Shown piece after piece: positions 48,465-56,292 of a stretch of DNA of 64,000 nt. Each line of letters opens with the position of its first letter. Position 1 is the stretch's first letter. The position numbers and the translations under genes were made by a program. The stretch is from Thiomicrospira aerophila AL3 (GTDB taxonomy: Bacteria; Pseudomonadota; Gammaproteobacteria; Thiomicrospirales; Thiomicrospiraceae): NCBI RefSeq assembly GCF_000227665.2, contig NZ_CP007030.1:806001-870000 (forward strand), in the 5' to 3' direction. A model generated the notes under the pieces. That model was not told the DNA's origin. It searched no databases and was given only the letters and a program-made list of their open reading frames with translations.

Positions 48465-49451
48465 ATGTCAACCAGTCTTGAGCAAATCGAAAAAACGGCT
48501 AATCTAAGTAAAAACAATCAATTAAGCCTCATGATCTTTCAAGTTCACTTTAGTGATGCTAAGCATCAAGAGCCGCCTTTTTATGGCATGAATGTATTTA
48601 AAGTGCGTGAGGTTTTAGAAGGGCGTGCTTACCCCGTTTCCCCTATGCCTGATGCAAATCACCTCGTTGAGGGGATGATTTCGTTACGCGGCGTCTACTT
48701 GCCGGTCATTGATTTGCCGAAGTGGATGGGCTATCCGATGACAGCAGAACAGCGAGAAAAGTCGATTATTATTGTGGCTGATTTTAGTCGTAACTTTATC
48801 GGCTTACGTGTGGCGCATATTCATGGCGTTGAAGAGAAAGATTGGCAAGACATCAAGCCGGCGAGTAACTACAACCTTAATGCGCAATCTGCACAGATTG
48901 TTAACCACACCTATTTAGAAAATTCTGACAAGCTTTGTTACATTCTTGATATTGAAAAACTATTGATTGAAGCCATGCCAACTATGGCTAAAAAAGTCTT
49001 TTCATCCGCGCAGGAAGTGGATCCTACGCTCGTTAAAGTCAGTGAAGTGATGCGTAAAAAAACCCTTCTTTACGCCGAGGACAGTCGCTCGATTCAGCAA
49101 TATATGAATCAAGTGTTTGAGCGTTTAGGTATTCCGGTTAAAGGCTTTGATAATGGCCGGCTATTACTCAACTATTTAGCCAGTTTAGACAATGTCGATG
49201 ACATCTCAATGGTGTTTACGGACCTTGAAATGCCGGTTGCATCGGGTCACACAGTGATTAAAGAAATGCGCGCCCATCCAGAATGGCAAAAGCTACCGAT
49301 TATTGTGCACACCTCAATGACCAGTGATAACAACGAGCGAGAAGTATTAGCGATGGGGGCCGATGGCTTTATTGGTAAGGTGGATACCCATTTGATCGTT
49401 GATACCATTGAAAAATTACAACAAACCCATCCACGCTTCAAAAAAGCGTAA
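48465..49451 (+). CDS. cheV: Chemotaxis protein CheV (CheW-receiver fusion)
   Basis: Coupling protein with an N-terminal CheW domain (about residues 15-180; MISLRGVYLPVIDL near residue 71) and a C-terminal response-regulator domain (about 200-325). The receiver has the acidic pair in LLYAEDSRS, the phosphoacceptor Asp in VFTDLEMP near residue 263, the Thr/Ser switch in IVHTSMTS near residue 288, and the Lys in GFIGKVD near residue 308. It adapts or tunes receptor-CheA arrays when phosphorylated. No other chemotaxis gene adjoins; the cheW at 3703 is 44 kb away. A bidirectional terminator follows. Confidence 0.93.
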   Translation: MSTSLEQIEKTANLSKNNQLSLMIFQVHFSDAKHQEPPFYGMNVFKVREVLEGRAYPVSPMPDANHLVEGMISLRGVYLPVIDLPKWMGYPMTAEQREKSIIIVADFSRNFIGLRVAHIHGVEEKDWQDIKPASNYNLNAQSAQIVNHTYLENSDKLCYILDIEKLLIEAMPTMAKKVFSSAQEVDPTLVKVSEVMRKKTLLYAEDSRSIQQYMNQVFERLGIPVKGFDNGRLLLNYLASLDNVDDISMVFTDLEMPVASGHTVIKEMRAHPEWQKLPIIVHTSMTSDNNEREVLAMGADGFIGKVDTHLIVDTIEKLQQTHPRFKKA

Positions 49452-49472
49452 TTATCAAAAAATTAAGCCATA

Positions 49473-49502
49473 AAAAAACCGCCTGATCAGGGCGGTTTTT
49501 TG
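49473..49502. terminator. Bidirectional terminator between cheV and rpmJ
   Basis: AAAAACCGCC and GGGCGGTTTTT pair around TGATCA, with A-runs and T-runs on both sides, serving convergent cheV and rpmJ. Confidence 0.88.
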
Positions 49503-49539
49503 TGTCATCCGGTTGCGTCTCAACTAAGACGCCATTCAA

Positions 49540-49665
49540 TTAACGCTGACGCGCTTTGAACTTAGGATTGGTTTTACAAATAACGTAAACCTTACCGCGA
49601 CGACGCACAACTTGGCAGTCTTTATGACGTGTTTTTGCTGATTTTAATGAAGATAAAATTTTCAT
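49540..49665 (-). CDS. rpmJ: 50S ribosomal protein L36, type B (YkgO-like)
   Basis: A 41-residue protein, [20 protein letters not shown] then [21 protein letters not shown]. It matches the YkgO or type-B form of L36. It has only two Cys (Cys17 and one in VICK) and lacks the four-ligand zinc ribbon of type A. In E. coli this paralogue replaces zinc-binding L36 under zinc limitation through Zur control; no Zur box was recognised here. It has its own promoter and stands alone. Confidence 0.93.
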   Translation of the reverse strand: MKILSSLKSAKTRHKDCQVVRRRGKVYVICKTNPKFKARQR

Positions 49666-49707
49666 GTTTATTACCTAGGTTAGTGTTGATTCAAATTTGA
49701 AGTGCGC

Positions 49708-49736
49708 ATTCTACTCACAATTCCCCTAAATGTCTA
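49708..49736 (-). promoter_or_regulatory. rpmJ promoter
   Basis: On the minus strand TAGACA (49736-49731) and TAGAAT (49713-49708) are 17 bp apart, with a GCGC discriminator, and lie 43 bp upstream of the rpmJ start. Confidence 0.65.
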
Positions 49737-49820
49737 GCGATTACAATCAATAATACACAAGATAAGGGGTTTAAGGTATCCTAAGCACTTTTGTATTAAC
49801 CTGCGGCTGAGGAAGAGCGT

Positions 49821-51743
49821 TTGGCTAAATCCGACCTTAAAACAACCTTAACGACTATTTTTGCATGCGACGGTAGGCTCAGTGAGTTTGTCGAGGGGTA
49901 TCAGCCGCGTCAAGCACAAGTCGACTTAGCTCAAGCAGTCGCAAAATCGATTGATGATGCAGGCCTGCTTGTCGCAGAAGCGGGCACTGGGACCGGTAAA
50001 ACCTTTGCCTATCTCATCCCAGCGATATTATCAGGCAAAAAAATCTTGGTATCCACCGCCACCAAAAATCTGCAACAGCAACTGGTCTTAAAGGATTTGC
50101 CAAAATTAAAAAAAATTTGTCAGCGCTACCCTAAAACCCTATTGCTAAAAGGGCGAGAAAACTATCTTTGCCAAGCAAGGTTAGAGTTAGCGCCGCTGCA
50201 AGAAGCCTTGTCGAAAGCTGAAAAACAAACGCTTGGACAGATTCAAGTGTGGGCCAGCAAAACCAAAACCGGCGATTTAAGTGAATGCCCAGGTTTAACT
50301 GAACAAGATGGGTTATGGCAAAAAGTCTGTGCCAAACTGGAGTTTTGCCAAGCCAATAATTGCCAAAAAGACAGTGACTGTTTTTATCCGCAACGCAAAG
50401 TACAAGCCAGTGAAGCGGATATTATCGTGGTCAACCATCATTTGTTTTGTGCTGATCTGGCATTGCGCGAACAGGGCATTAGCGAGTTGTTACCGGCTTG
50501 TGATGTGTATATTTTTGACGAAGCGCATCAACTCGCCGACATCGCCGCACAGTTTTTAGGGTTTAACCTCAGTCGTTTTCAACTCGAAGAGTTGGTTCGT
50601 GAAATAAAAGAGGCGCAGGCGGCTGAAGCCGCGGATAGTCAAGATTTAGTCGATCGGGCTCAGGCATTACAAGCGCATCTTAAGGCCCTCAACGCGACAT
50701 TAGGCAGTTGGGATAAACGTTGGACGTGGCAAGAACTGCAAGCGATCCCAGCGTTTATGGACGCGGTCGATGAATTATTGAGTCATTTGCAAGCGCTTTA
50801 TGATCAACTTAGTCAATTAGAAAAACGCGGTAAATTGTTGGCGAGTTTGGCACGAAAAGTCCAAAATTGGGTCGAAAATCTTGCCCATTGGATTCAAAGT
50901 GATGACCCGACTCAAGTACGCTGGGTGGAGTCATCACAAGCGCGCTTTCGGTTAAGTTTAGTGCCGCTGAATGTTGATGGCCCCTTTAATCGACAACGCG
51001 CCGCACTCGGCGGCAGTTGGATTTTCACTTCCGCGACCTTAAGTGTGCAGGGGCAGTTTGACTATTTTATGCATCGGCTGGGGGTGCAAAAAGCGGAGAC
51101 GCTCGCCTTAGCCAGTCCGTTTGATTATAGCAAGCAAGGCGCGATTTACCATCCAGTTGGTTTGCCTGATCCCAAACAAAGCGATTACATTAAAATCTGT
51201 TTGCGTGCCGTCTGGCCGTTATTGCAATTAAGTGGCGGGCGGGCGTTTTTACTCTTTACCAGTTTTAAAGCACTCAATGAGGCGAAAGCGATTTTAGCCC
51301 CGCACTGGGATGGCGAATTATTTGTGCAGGGAGAGGGCGATAAAAATAGTCTGCTTGAGCAGTTTAAACAGGCGAAGCGCGCGATATTGCTGGGTACACA
51401 AAGCTTTTGGGAGGGCGTCGATGTGAAAGGTGACGCATTACAACTGGTGATGATTGACCGCATTCCGTTTAGTCCACCCGATGATCCAATTGTGCAAGCG
51501 CGCGAAGCCTATTTAAAGTCACAAGGTTTAAACGGCTTTGCCCATTTTCAATTGCCTGAAGCGATTATGAACCTTAAACAAGGCTGTGGGCGCTTAATTC
51601 GCGATACCGAAGACCGTGGGGTGCTGGTGTTATGTGATCCGCGCTTAACCCAAAAAGGCTATGGCAAACGCATTCGTGACAGCCTGCCGCCTTTTCCCTG
51701 GTATGAGCAGCCTGAGCCCGTTAAACAATTTTTATCGAAATAA
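49821..51743 (+). CDS. yoaA: DinG/YoaA-family ATP-dependent DNA helicase
   Basis: XPD-like 5'-3' iron-sulfur helicase of 640 residues, nearer YoaA (636) than DinG (716) of E. coli. Walker A EAGTGTGKTFAYL near residue 53, a cysteine group between residues 110 and 205 (CQARLEL, CAKLEFCQANNC, DCFYP) able to hold a 4Fe-4S cluster, FDEAHQLAD near residue 232, and the C-terminal QGCGRLIRDTEDRG (motif VI) near residue 590. The start is TTG 49821 after GAAGAG. In E. coli YoaA works with the polymerase chi subunit in repair; that partner is not seen here. tsaB follows after 13 bp. Confidence 0.9.
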   Translation: MAKSDLKTTLTTIFACDGRLSEFVEGYQPRQAQVDLAQAVAKSIDDAGLLVAEAGTGTGKTFAYLIPAILSGKKILVSTATKNLQQQLVLKDLPKLKKICQRYPKTLLLKGRENYLCQARLELAPLQEALSKAEKQTLGQIQVWASKTKTGDLSECPGLTEQDGLWQKVCAKLEFCQANNCQKDSDCFYPQRKVQASEADIIVVNHHLFCADLALREQGISELLPACDVYIFDEAHQLADIAAQFLGFNLSRFQLEELVREIKEAQAAEAADSQDLVDRAQALQAHLKALNATLGSWDKRWTWQELQAIPAFMDAVDELLSHLQALYDQLSQLEKRGKLLASLARKVQNWVENLAHWIQSDDPTQVRWVESSQARFRLSLVPLNVDGPFNRQRAALGGSWIFTSATLSVQGQFDYFMHRLGVQKAETLALASPFDYSKQGAIYHPVGLPDPKQSDYIKICLRAVWPLLQLSGGRAFLLFTSFKALNEAKAILAPHWDGELFVQGEGDKNSLLEQFKQAKRAILLGTQSFWEGVDVKGDALQLVMIDRIPFSPPDDPIVQAREAYLKSQGLNGFAHFQLPEAIMNLKQGCGRLIRDTEDRGVLVLCDPRLTQKGYGKRIRDSLPPFPWYEQPEPVKQFLSK

Positions 51744-51756
51744 AGGAAAGCCCTGC

Positions 51757-52431
51757 ATGTCAGCGATTTTAGCCCTTGATGCCACCACGGCTAATTGTTC
51801 AGTAAGCCTCGTGTTTGAAGATGGTCATGCCATAACCCGCAGCGAATGGGTACCACAAGGTCATGCACGCGTGATCTTGCCTTGGGTTGATGAGGTGTTG
51901 CAGCAAGCGCAGCTTGATCCCCACAGCTTACGAGCGCTAGCCTGGGTGCAGGGACCAGGTGCCTTTACCGGCTTACGCATTGCTGCCGGCGTGGTGCAAG
52001 GCTTAGCAATGGGGTGGCAAAAGCCGGTGATTAGCTTGCCAAGCTTGAGTGTGTTAGTCAGTCAAATCCCACTAGCTAAGCGCGTGGTGGGTGGGCGTTA
52101 TTGGGCGTTGCTCGATGCCAGAATGGATGAAGTCTATGCGCAATCCTTTCAGTATCAAGCGCAAGGTTTTGTGGCTGAAAACGATCCGCAACTTTGGCCG
52201 ATTGCCGATTTAACCATGGCGTTAGCTGAGCCACATCAAGGCAGTATCGGGGATTTAATGAATCTAAAGCATGGCTGGGATACCATTAAACCGCTGCTTC
52301 ATAACTGGCGTGCGGCTTGGCCCGAAGCTGAAGCGGCGGGGCGTTTGGCCTGGTCGCAGCTTGACCAGGCCTGGTCACTTGATCAGGAATTACCCGAACC
52401 GATTTACCTGCGCCCATCAGTGGTAAAATGA
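51757..52431 (+). CDS. tsaB: tRNA threonylcarbamoyladenosine biosynthesis protein TsaB
   Basis: Non-catalytic partner of TsaD in forming t6A37 on ANN-decoding tRNAs. Start at ATG 51757 (MSAILALDATTANCSVSLVF) after AAAGGAA; the frame is open upstream inside yoaA. Conserved: LDATTANCSV near residue 6, and QGPGAFTGLRIAAGVVQGLA near residue 65. ASKHA fold, 224 residues. The neighbourhood yoaA-tsaB is the same as in E. coli. Confidence 0.94.
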   Translation: MSAILALDATTANCSVSLVFEDGHAITRSEWVPQGHARVILPWVDEVLQQAQLDPHSLRALAWVQGPGAFTGLRIAAGVVQGLAMGWQKPVISLPSLSVLVSQIPLAKRVVGGRYWALLDARMDEVYAQSFQYQAQGFVAENDPQLWPIADLTMALAEPHQGSIGDLMNLKHGWDTIKPLLHNWRAAWPEAEAAGRLAWSQLDQAWSLDQELPEPIYLRPSVVK

Positions 52432-52448
52432 CTCGATTGCCAAAAAAA

Positions 52449-52525
52449 TGTGCAACACCTGTTAAGTCCTAGACTTTAAAGGTTTTTACGGTAGATTAAT
52501 AAAGTTGCACACAAACTTATCCACA
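52449..52525. promoter_or_regulatory. Inverted repeat and DnaA-box-like site upstream of the usp gene
   Basis: TGTGCAAC (52449-52456) and GTTGCACA (52504-52511) are perfect inverted copies 47 bp apart. Immediately after lies TTATCCACA (52517-52525), an exact DnaA-box consensus. All are between tsaB and the universal stress protein gene. They may be a regulator binding pair; no oriC-like cluster of boxes is present. Confidence 0.5.
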
Positions 52526-52556
52526 GTTTCTGTGTAAAACATCACAAGGAGAGACC

Positions 52557-53009
52557 ATGGCTCACTATCGCACCCTATTGGTTGCTATTGATTTTTCAAC
52601 TTCTAGCACTAAAGCCCTTGCGCGTGCGCAGGCCTTAGCTAGCACCTTTGATGCAACCCTGCATGTGTTGCATGTTACCGAATTACCGAGTTATCCGGTC
52701 TTGGAAGATGTCGCGATTACGGGGGTAGCGGGTGCGTGGGTAGAAGAATTAGCCGATAAAGCTGTCGCAGCGGCAGAACAACGTTTAACCAAGTTAGTGG
52801 CCGAAGCGGGTATCTCGGCCCAGCATGTTAAAGTCGTAACTGGCGTGCCACGTTTGGCGATTGTCGCTGAAGCGAAAGCCTGTCATGCAGATTTGATTGT
52901 GGTTGGACGACGTGGCTTATCAGGCCTGCAACGTTTGTTGGGTTCAACCGCCGATAGCGTATTGCACGATGCCCCTTGTGATGTATTAGCCGTCAGTTTA
53001 GACGATTAA
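52557..53009 (+). CDS. Universal stress protein, UspA family
   Basis: Single Usp domain of 150 residues, cytosolic. N-terminal strand LLVAIDFSTSSTKAL with the nucleotide-contacting Asp, and the ATP-binding signature VVGRRGLSGLQRLLGSTADS near residue 116, so it belongs to the ATP-binding branch. AGGAGAG precedes the ATG. Upstream DNA has an inverted repeat and a DnaA-box-like sequence. Stress survival role by family only. Confidence 0.9.
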   Translation: MAHYRTLLVAIDFSTSSTKALARAQALASTFDATLHVLHVTELPSYPVLEDVAITGVAGAWVEELADKAVAAAEQRLTKLVAEAGISAQHVKVVTGVPRLAIVAEAKACHADLIVVGRRGLSGLQRLLGSTADSVLHDAPCDVLAVSLDD

Positions 53010-53036
53010 TCATTTCGATAAAAACTCGAGGATGTT

Positions 53037-53951
53037 ATGCAAAAGAAAAAAGTTTCCCGTTTAGCAGCAGGCCTGCTGATTGCCCAGGCCAGTTTTTTGC
53101 CGTTTTCAGTGTCAAATGTTGCGGCGAATCAGGTTGCGCAAAAGAGTGCCAGTGCAACCCATGCGCCGGCGCGGGTCGGACAATTCAACGTGGGTGATCA
53201 AGTTTTTGTCGGTTTGCCATCCAATACGATACGAGATGATGCGTTTATTATCGGGCGTGTCACCCACATTTTGGACAATGGCGATTACCAGCTGCAAGTG
53301 ATGGATTATGTCGAAGGTCATGACTACGGCGCGTTTTGCACCCCCGTGGCGGTGAGTACCACCAGTGAATACGGTGATGGCTGGGAGCTATGGCAAGATA
53401 CCCGTAGCCTGCGTCAGGCTAATTTAGAGTTTGTAGTACCACGTGATTCAGTGATGCCTTATCGCACCGGTCAATACCACTATATCGAACGCAACAATAC
53501 CTGGGTGGTCTATGGTCGTTGGATTTCCGATGCGCCGATTCTAGCCCCAGAACGTATTGAGCGAGCACGCAATGATGCACCCAACTATGGTTTAGAAGGG
53601 ATGACCGATGCGTTTAATCTAGCGATTGCCCATCGGATGGCGTTTTATGAAAACGGCTGGGGCCGCCCTTATTGGCCTTATGAAACCGTACCGTTTTTAA
53701 ATGGCTTGTTAGACGAAGTAGAGCAGATTCTTGCTGAGGATGAGCAAATTAAAGCATTGTTTTTTGCCAAGCCGCGTGATCGTGAAGTGTTAAATTCATC
53801 AGTTAGAAATGTTTTTTTAATCAGTGCATTAGACAAGCTTGTTAAGGACAGTTACAACCAGTTATATGAAGACTTGTCCAAAGCCGATGCGCAAGATGTT
53901 GACCGCTTAACCGCGCGTTTAGCCAAATTAGGCTATGAGCCACGTCGATGA
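53037..53951 (+). CDS. Exported protein of unknown function
   Basis: I do not recognise this 304-residue protein. A signal peptide is clear (KKK, then a hydrophobic run to about residue 31, possible cleavage after NVAA). After a short linker, residues 50-95 read FNVGDQVFVGLP and ILDNGDYQLQVMDYVEGHDYG, a beta-rich, SH3- or Tudor-like pattern. The middle is Trp- and Tyr-rich (GDGWELWQD, NNTWVVYGRWISD); the last 100 residues are predicted helices. It is probably periplasmic. It lies 27 bp after the usp gene and overlaps the GTPase gene by 4 nt, so it may be cotranscribed with either. Confidence 0.7.
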   Translation: MQKKKVSRLAAGLLIAQASFLPFSVSNVAANQVAQKSASATHAPARVGQFNVGDQVFVGLPSNTIRDDAFIIGRVTHILDNGDYQLQVMDYVEGHDYGAFCTPVAVSTTSEYGDGWELWQDTRSLRQANLEFVVPRDSVMPYRTGQYHYIERNNTWVVYGRWISDAPILAPERIERARNDAPNYGLEGMTDAFNLAIAHRMAFYENGWGRPYWPYETVPFLNGLLDEVEQILAEDEQIKALFFAKPRDREVLNSSVRNVFLISALDKLVKDSYNQLYEDLSKADAQDVDRLTARLAKLGYEPRR

Positions 53952-54901
53952 TTAATTGGTTTCCTGGGCATATGCACAAGGCCCGCAAAGAGATCGCTGA
54001 AGTCATGCCACAAATGGATGTGGTGATTGAAATTCTCGATGCGCGGCTGCCTTTTTCAAGTGAAAATCCGCTGGTTGCTGGTTTGCGTGGCGATAAACCC
54101 TGCATTAAGTTGCTTAACAAAGCTGATCTCGCGGATCCCGAGCGTACTCAGGCCTGGTTAGACTATTTTGAGTCTCAGCAGGGCGTGCAAGCCTTAGCGA
54201 TAAGTGAAAAAAATTCTACTACGCTGGCTCCAATCTATCAGCGTATCGATAAAGCCCTAGCCGGACGCGATTTAGCGATTCGCGGTGGACGGGTGATGAT
54301 TATGGGCATACCCAATGTCGGCAAGTCCACCTTAATTAACGCCTGGGTTGGTAAAAAGATGACTAGAACCGGCAATGAAGCCGGGGTAACGCGTTCGCAA
54401 CAAAAAATTAAACTCGCTAATAACCTTACGCTGACCGATACACCAGGTTTTCTATGGCCAAAGCTCACGCCGCCCGAGGCCGGTTTTCGGTTGGCGATTA
54501 GTGGTGCAATTAAAGAAACGGCTTACGACTATATCGACCTGGGTTTATTTACCGCGCAGTTTTTAATCCAGGCTTATCCTGATGCGCTAACAGCCCGTTA
54601 TGGCGTCGATTTAACTGCATTAGCAGGCCTGCTGCCAGAAGAACAAGATGAAGCCTTGCTGACTCAAATTGCCCAAAAACGCGGCTGTATGCTGCGCCCA
54701 GGCAGTGTGGACTGGGACAAGGTGTGTCGTTTGTTAGTCAATGAAGTACGCGATGGTAAGCTCGGTACGCTCACTTATGAAAGTCCGGCGCAATGTGCGC
54801 AAGAGGTCGCCCGCGCGCAGCAAGCTGACGCTGAAAAAGCGCAATTAAAAGCGCAAAAAGATGCCGAGCGCAAAGCGCGCACGCGTAAAAATCGAAAATA
54901 A
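53948..54901 (+). CDS. rbgA: Circularly permuted ribosome-biogenesis GTPase, RbgA/YlqF type
   Basis: Large-subunit assembly GTPase. The permuted order is visible: G4 LLNKADLA near residue 56 precedes G1 GIPNVGKSTLIN near residue 118 and G3 DTPGFLWP near residue 158. The N terminus INWFPGHMHKARKEI is the family mark. Length 317 residues; the tail is Lys/Arg/Ala-rich. The start overlaps the upstream exported protein gene by 4 nt. Confidence 0.92.
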   Translation: MINWFPGHMHKARKEIAEVMPQMDVVIEILDARLPFSSENPLVAGLRGDKPCIKLLNKADLADPERTQAWLDYFESQQGVQALAISEKNSTTLAPIYQRIDKALAGRDLAIRGGRVMIMGIPNVGKSTLINAWVGKKMTRTGNEAGVTRSQQKIKLANNLTLTDTPGFLWPKLTPPEAGFRLAISGAIKETAYDYIDLGLFTAQFLIQAYPDALTARYGVDLTALAGLLPEEQDEALLTQIAQKRGCMLRPGSVDWDKVCRLLVNEVRDGKLGTLTYESPAQCAQEVARAQQADAEKAQLKAQKDAERKARTRKNRK

Positions 54902-54941
54902 TATGTAGTTTTGCGTATATTTTAGGTTTTTACTTAGTTTA

Positions 54942-54970
54942 TTGACTAATTTTTATACGTACTTTTACTA
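54942..54970 (+). promoter_or_regulatory. Putative comEA promoter
   Basis: TTGACT (54942-54947) and TTACTA (54965-54970) with 17-bp spacing lie 56 bp upstream of comEA, in an A/T-rich gap; GATTC-AATTC-GAATC follows as a small inverted repeat. Confidence 0.42.
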
Positions 54971-55025
54971 AAGTCAACCTTGATTCAATTCGAATCGTTG
55001 GTCTAATATAAGTAGGAGTCAGACT

Positions 55026-55301
55026 ATGAAAAAGTTAGTAGCAGGCCTGGTGTTGAGTTTGTCTATGCTAGGTTCAGGTTTAGCCATGGCAATGGGCAGT
55101 GTCAATATAAACCAAGCCAGTGCGCAAGAGTTGGCTAATGCGTTAAGTGGGGTAGGGATGGCAAAAGCACAAGCGATTGTTGATTATCGCGAAATGCATG
55201 GCCCATTTGAATCGATTCAGGATTTAGTCAAAGTGTCAGGTATCGGTCTGCGCATTTATGAAATGAATGAATCAAAATTACGCTTAGCCGAGGGTGATTA
55301 G
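55026..55301 (+). CDS. comEA: ComEA-type helix-hairpin-helix DNA-binding protein
   Basis: Small secreted protein of 91 residues: signal peptide to about residue 22 (LAMA-MGS), then a double helix-hairpin-helix with VNINQASAQELANALSGVG and MAKAQAIVDYR, then KVSGIG. Such periplasmic proteins bind incoming double-stranded DNA and ratchet it inward during natural transformation. AGGAG precedes the ATG. Its own signal-peptide codons contain a CAGGCCTG palindrome. No other competence gene is in the window, so competence is only suggested. Confidence 0.88.
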   Translation: MKKLVAGLVLSLSMLGSGLAMAMGSVNINQASAQELANALSGVGMAKAQAIVDYREMHGPFESIQDLVKVSGIGLRIYEMNESKLRLAEGD

Positions 55302-55317
55302 GCTTGGTTAAGCGCGA

Positions 55318-56292
55318 TTAATCGCGTTGTAATAATGCAGCAATCTGTTGTTTCGATAGATCCCAGCGATTATGTACCCACAAGTACTGGCTGGGATTTT
55401 TTTTGATTTCATGTTCATACAAGGTATGCAAACGTTGGGTGTCTTGGGCATCATCGCCACTCGGAAAACCATCTAGCGCGGGATAAAACCTCACCACATA
55501 ATACCAGCCCTGTTTGGGGTAGCGAACCGGGTCGAAGCGGCGTTCGGTAAAGGTTGGTACCACTAAGGCTTGGGTCAGTGCGGCAAGTTTTGAGGTGGCG
55601 GTATGGCTTTTGGCGGGTTGACCAAAAAATGGAATAGTAACATGGCCTTTGCCCCGATAACGCTGATCAGGTAAGTAGCCAAGTGCCTGTTTTTGGCGTA
55701 ATAGTTTAATCATTTTACGCGTGTCGTTGGCACTGACCGGTAGCGTAGTATGCTCGCCAATTTGGAAGGTGCGGCCACGTAAAATTAGCGCATCCACTAA
55801 AGGATGATCATGTGGGCGGTAAATGGGGTGCAAATGCATTAACCGACTAAATAGCAGGCCTGTTATCTCTAAATGAGTAAAGTGCGGGGTGAGCATAATT
55901 AAGCCTTGGTTTTGCGCACGTGCTGCTTCAAGGTGTTCTTTGCCTTCAAACTCTACCGCTAATCTATCTTCGCGTTGATCACTACGATAAGGCCCAAACC
56001 AGGTTTCAGTCATTTCAGCAAACACTTGGATGCCCAGCGATTTAAAGTGTGCTTTCGCAATGGCTTGACGTTCTAGTGGCGTTTTTTCAGGAAAAGCGAG
56101 CGCTAAGTTGGCTAAAACCAAACGGCGTCGTGAACGGGCTAGGGCATACAGCACTATGCCAAGCCATTCACTTGCGCGATAACGCAATTTAAGCGGTAAT
56201 TTGCTCAATAGCCAAAGCAAGCCGACACCTAGCCAAATGCCCCAATATGGGGGTGCCTTAAATTGTCGCAACAACTCAATCACGTGAGTCAT
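55318..56292 (-). CDS. LpxL/HtrB-family lipid A acyltransferase
   Basis: Inner-membrane acyltransferase of 324 residues that adds a late secondary acyl chain to Kdo-lipid A. One N-terminal helix (about residues 16-32), then the catalytic HxxxxE as LTPHFTHLEITG near residue 138, and LPDQRYRGKG near residue 200. LpxL and LpxM cannot be told apart from sequence alone. It overlaps msbA by 17 nt on the leftward strand, so the acyl addition and export genes are coupled. Confidence 0.9.
   Translation of the reverse strand: MTHVIELLRQFKAPPYWGIWLGVGLLWLLSKLPLKLRYRASEWLGIVLYALARSRRRLVLANLALAFPEKTPLERQAIAKAHFKSLGIQVFAEMTETWFGPYRSDQREDRLAVEFEGKEHLEAARAQNQGLIMLTPHFTHLEITGLLFSRLMHLHPIYRPHDHPLVDALILRGRTFQIGEHTTLPVSANDTRKMIKLLRQKQALGYLPDQRYRGKGHVTIPFFGQPAKSHTATSKLAALTQALVVPTFTERRFDPVRYPKQGWYYVVRFYPALDGFPSGDDAQDTQRLHTLYEHEIKKNPSQYLWVHNRWDLSKQQIAALLQRD

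Noticed and set aside
52517-52525. Replication origin suggested by a DnaA box
   Set aside because: Only one box, no A/T-rich unwinding region, and none of dnaA, dnaN or gidA nearby.
55313-55326. CGCGATTAATCGCG palindrome at the convergent comEA/acyltransferase ends
   Set aside because: It could be a hairpin, but there is no T-run on either side, so I do not call a terminator.
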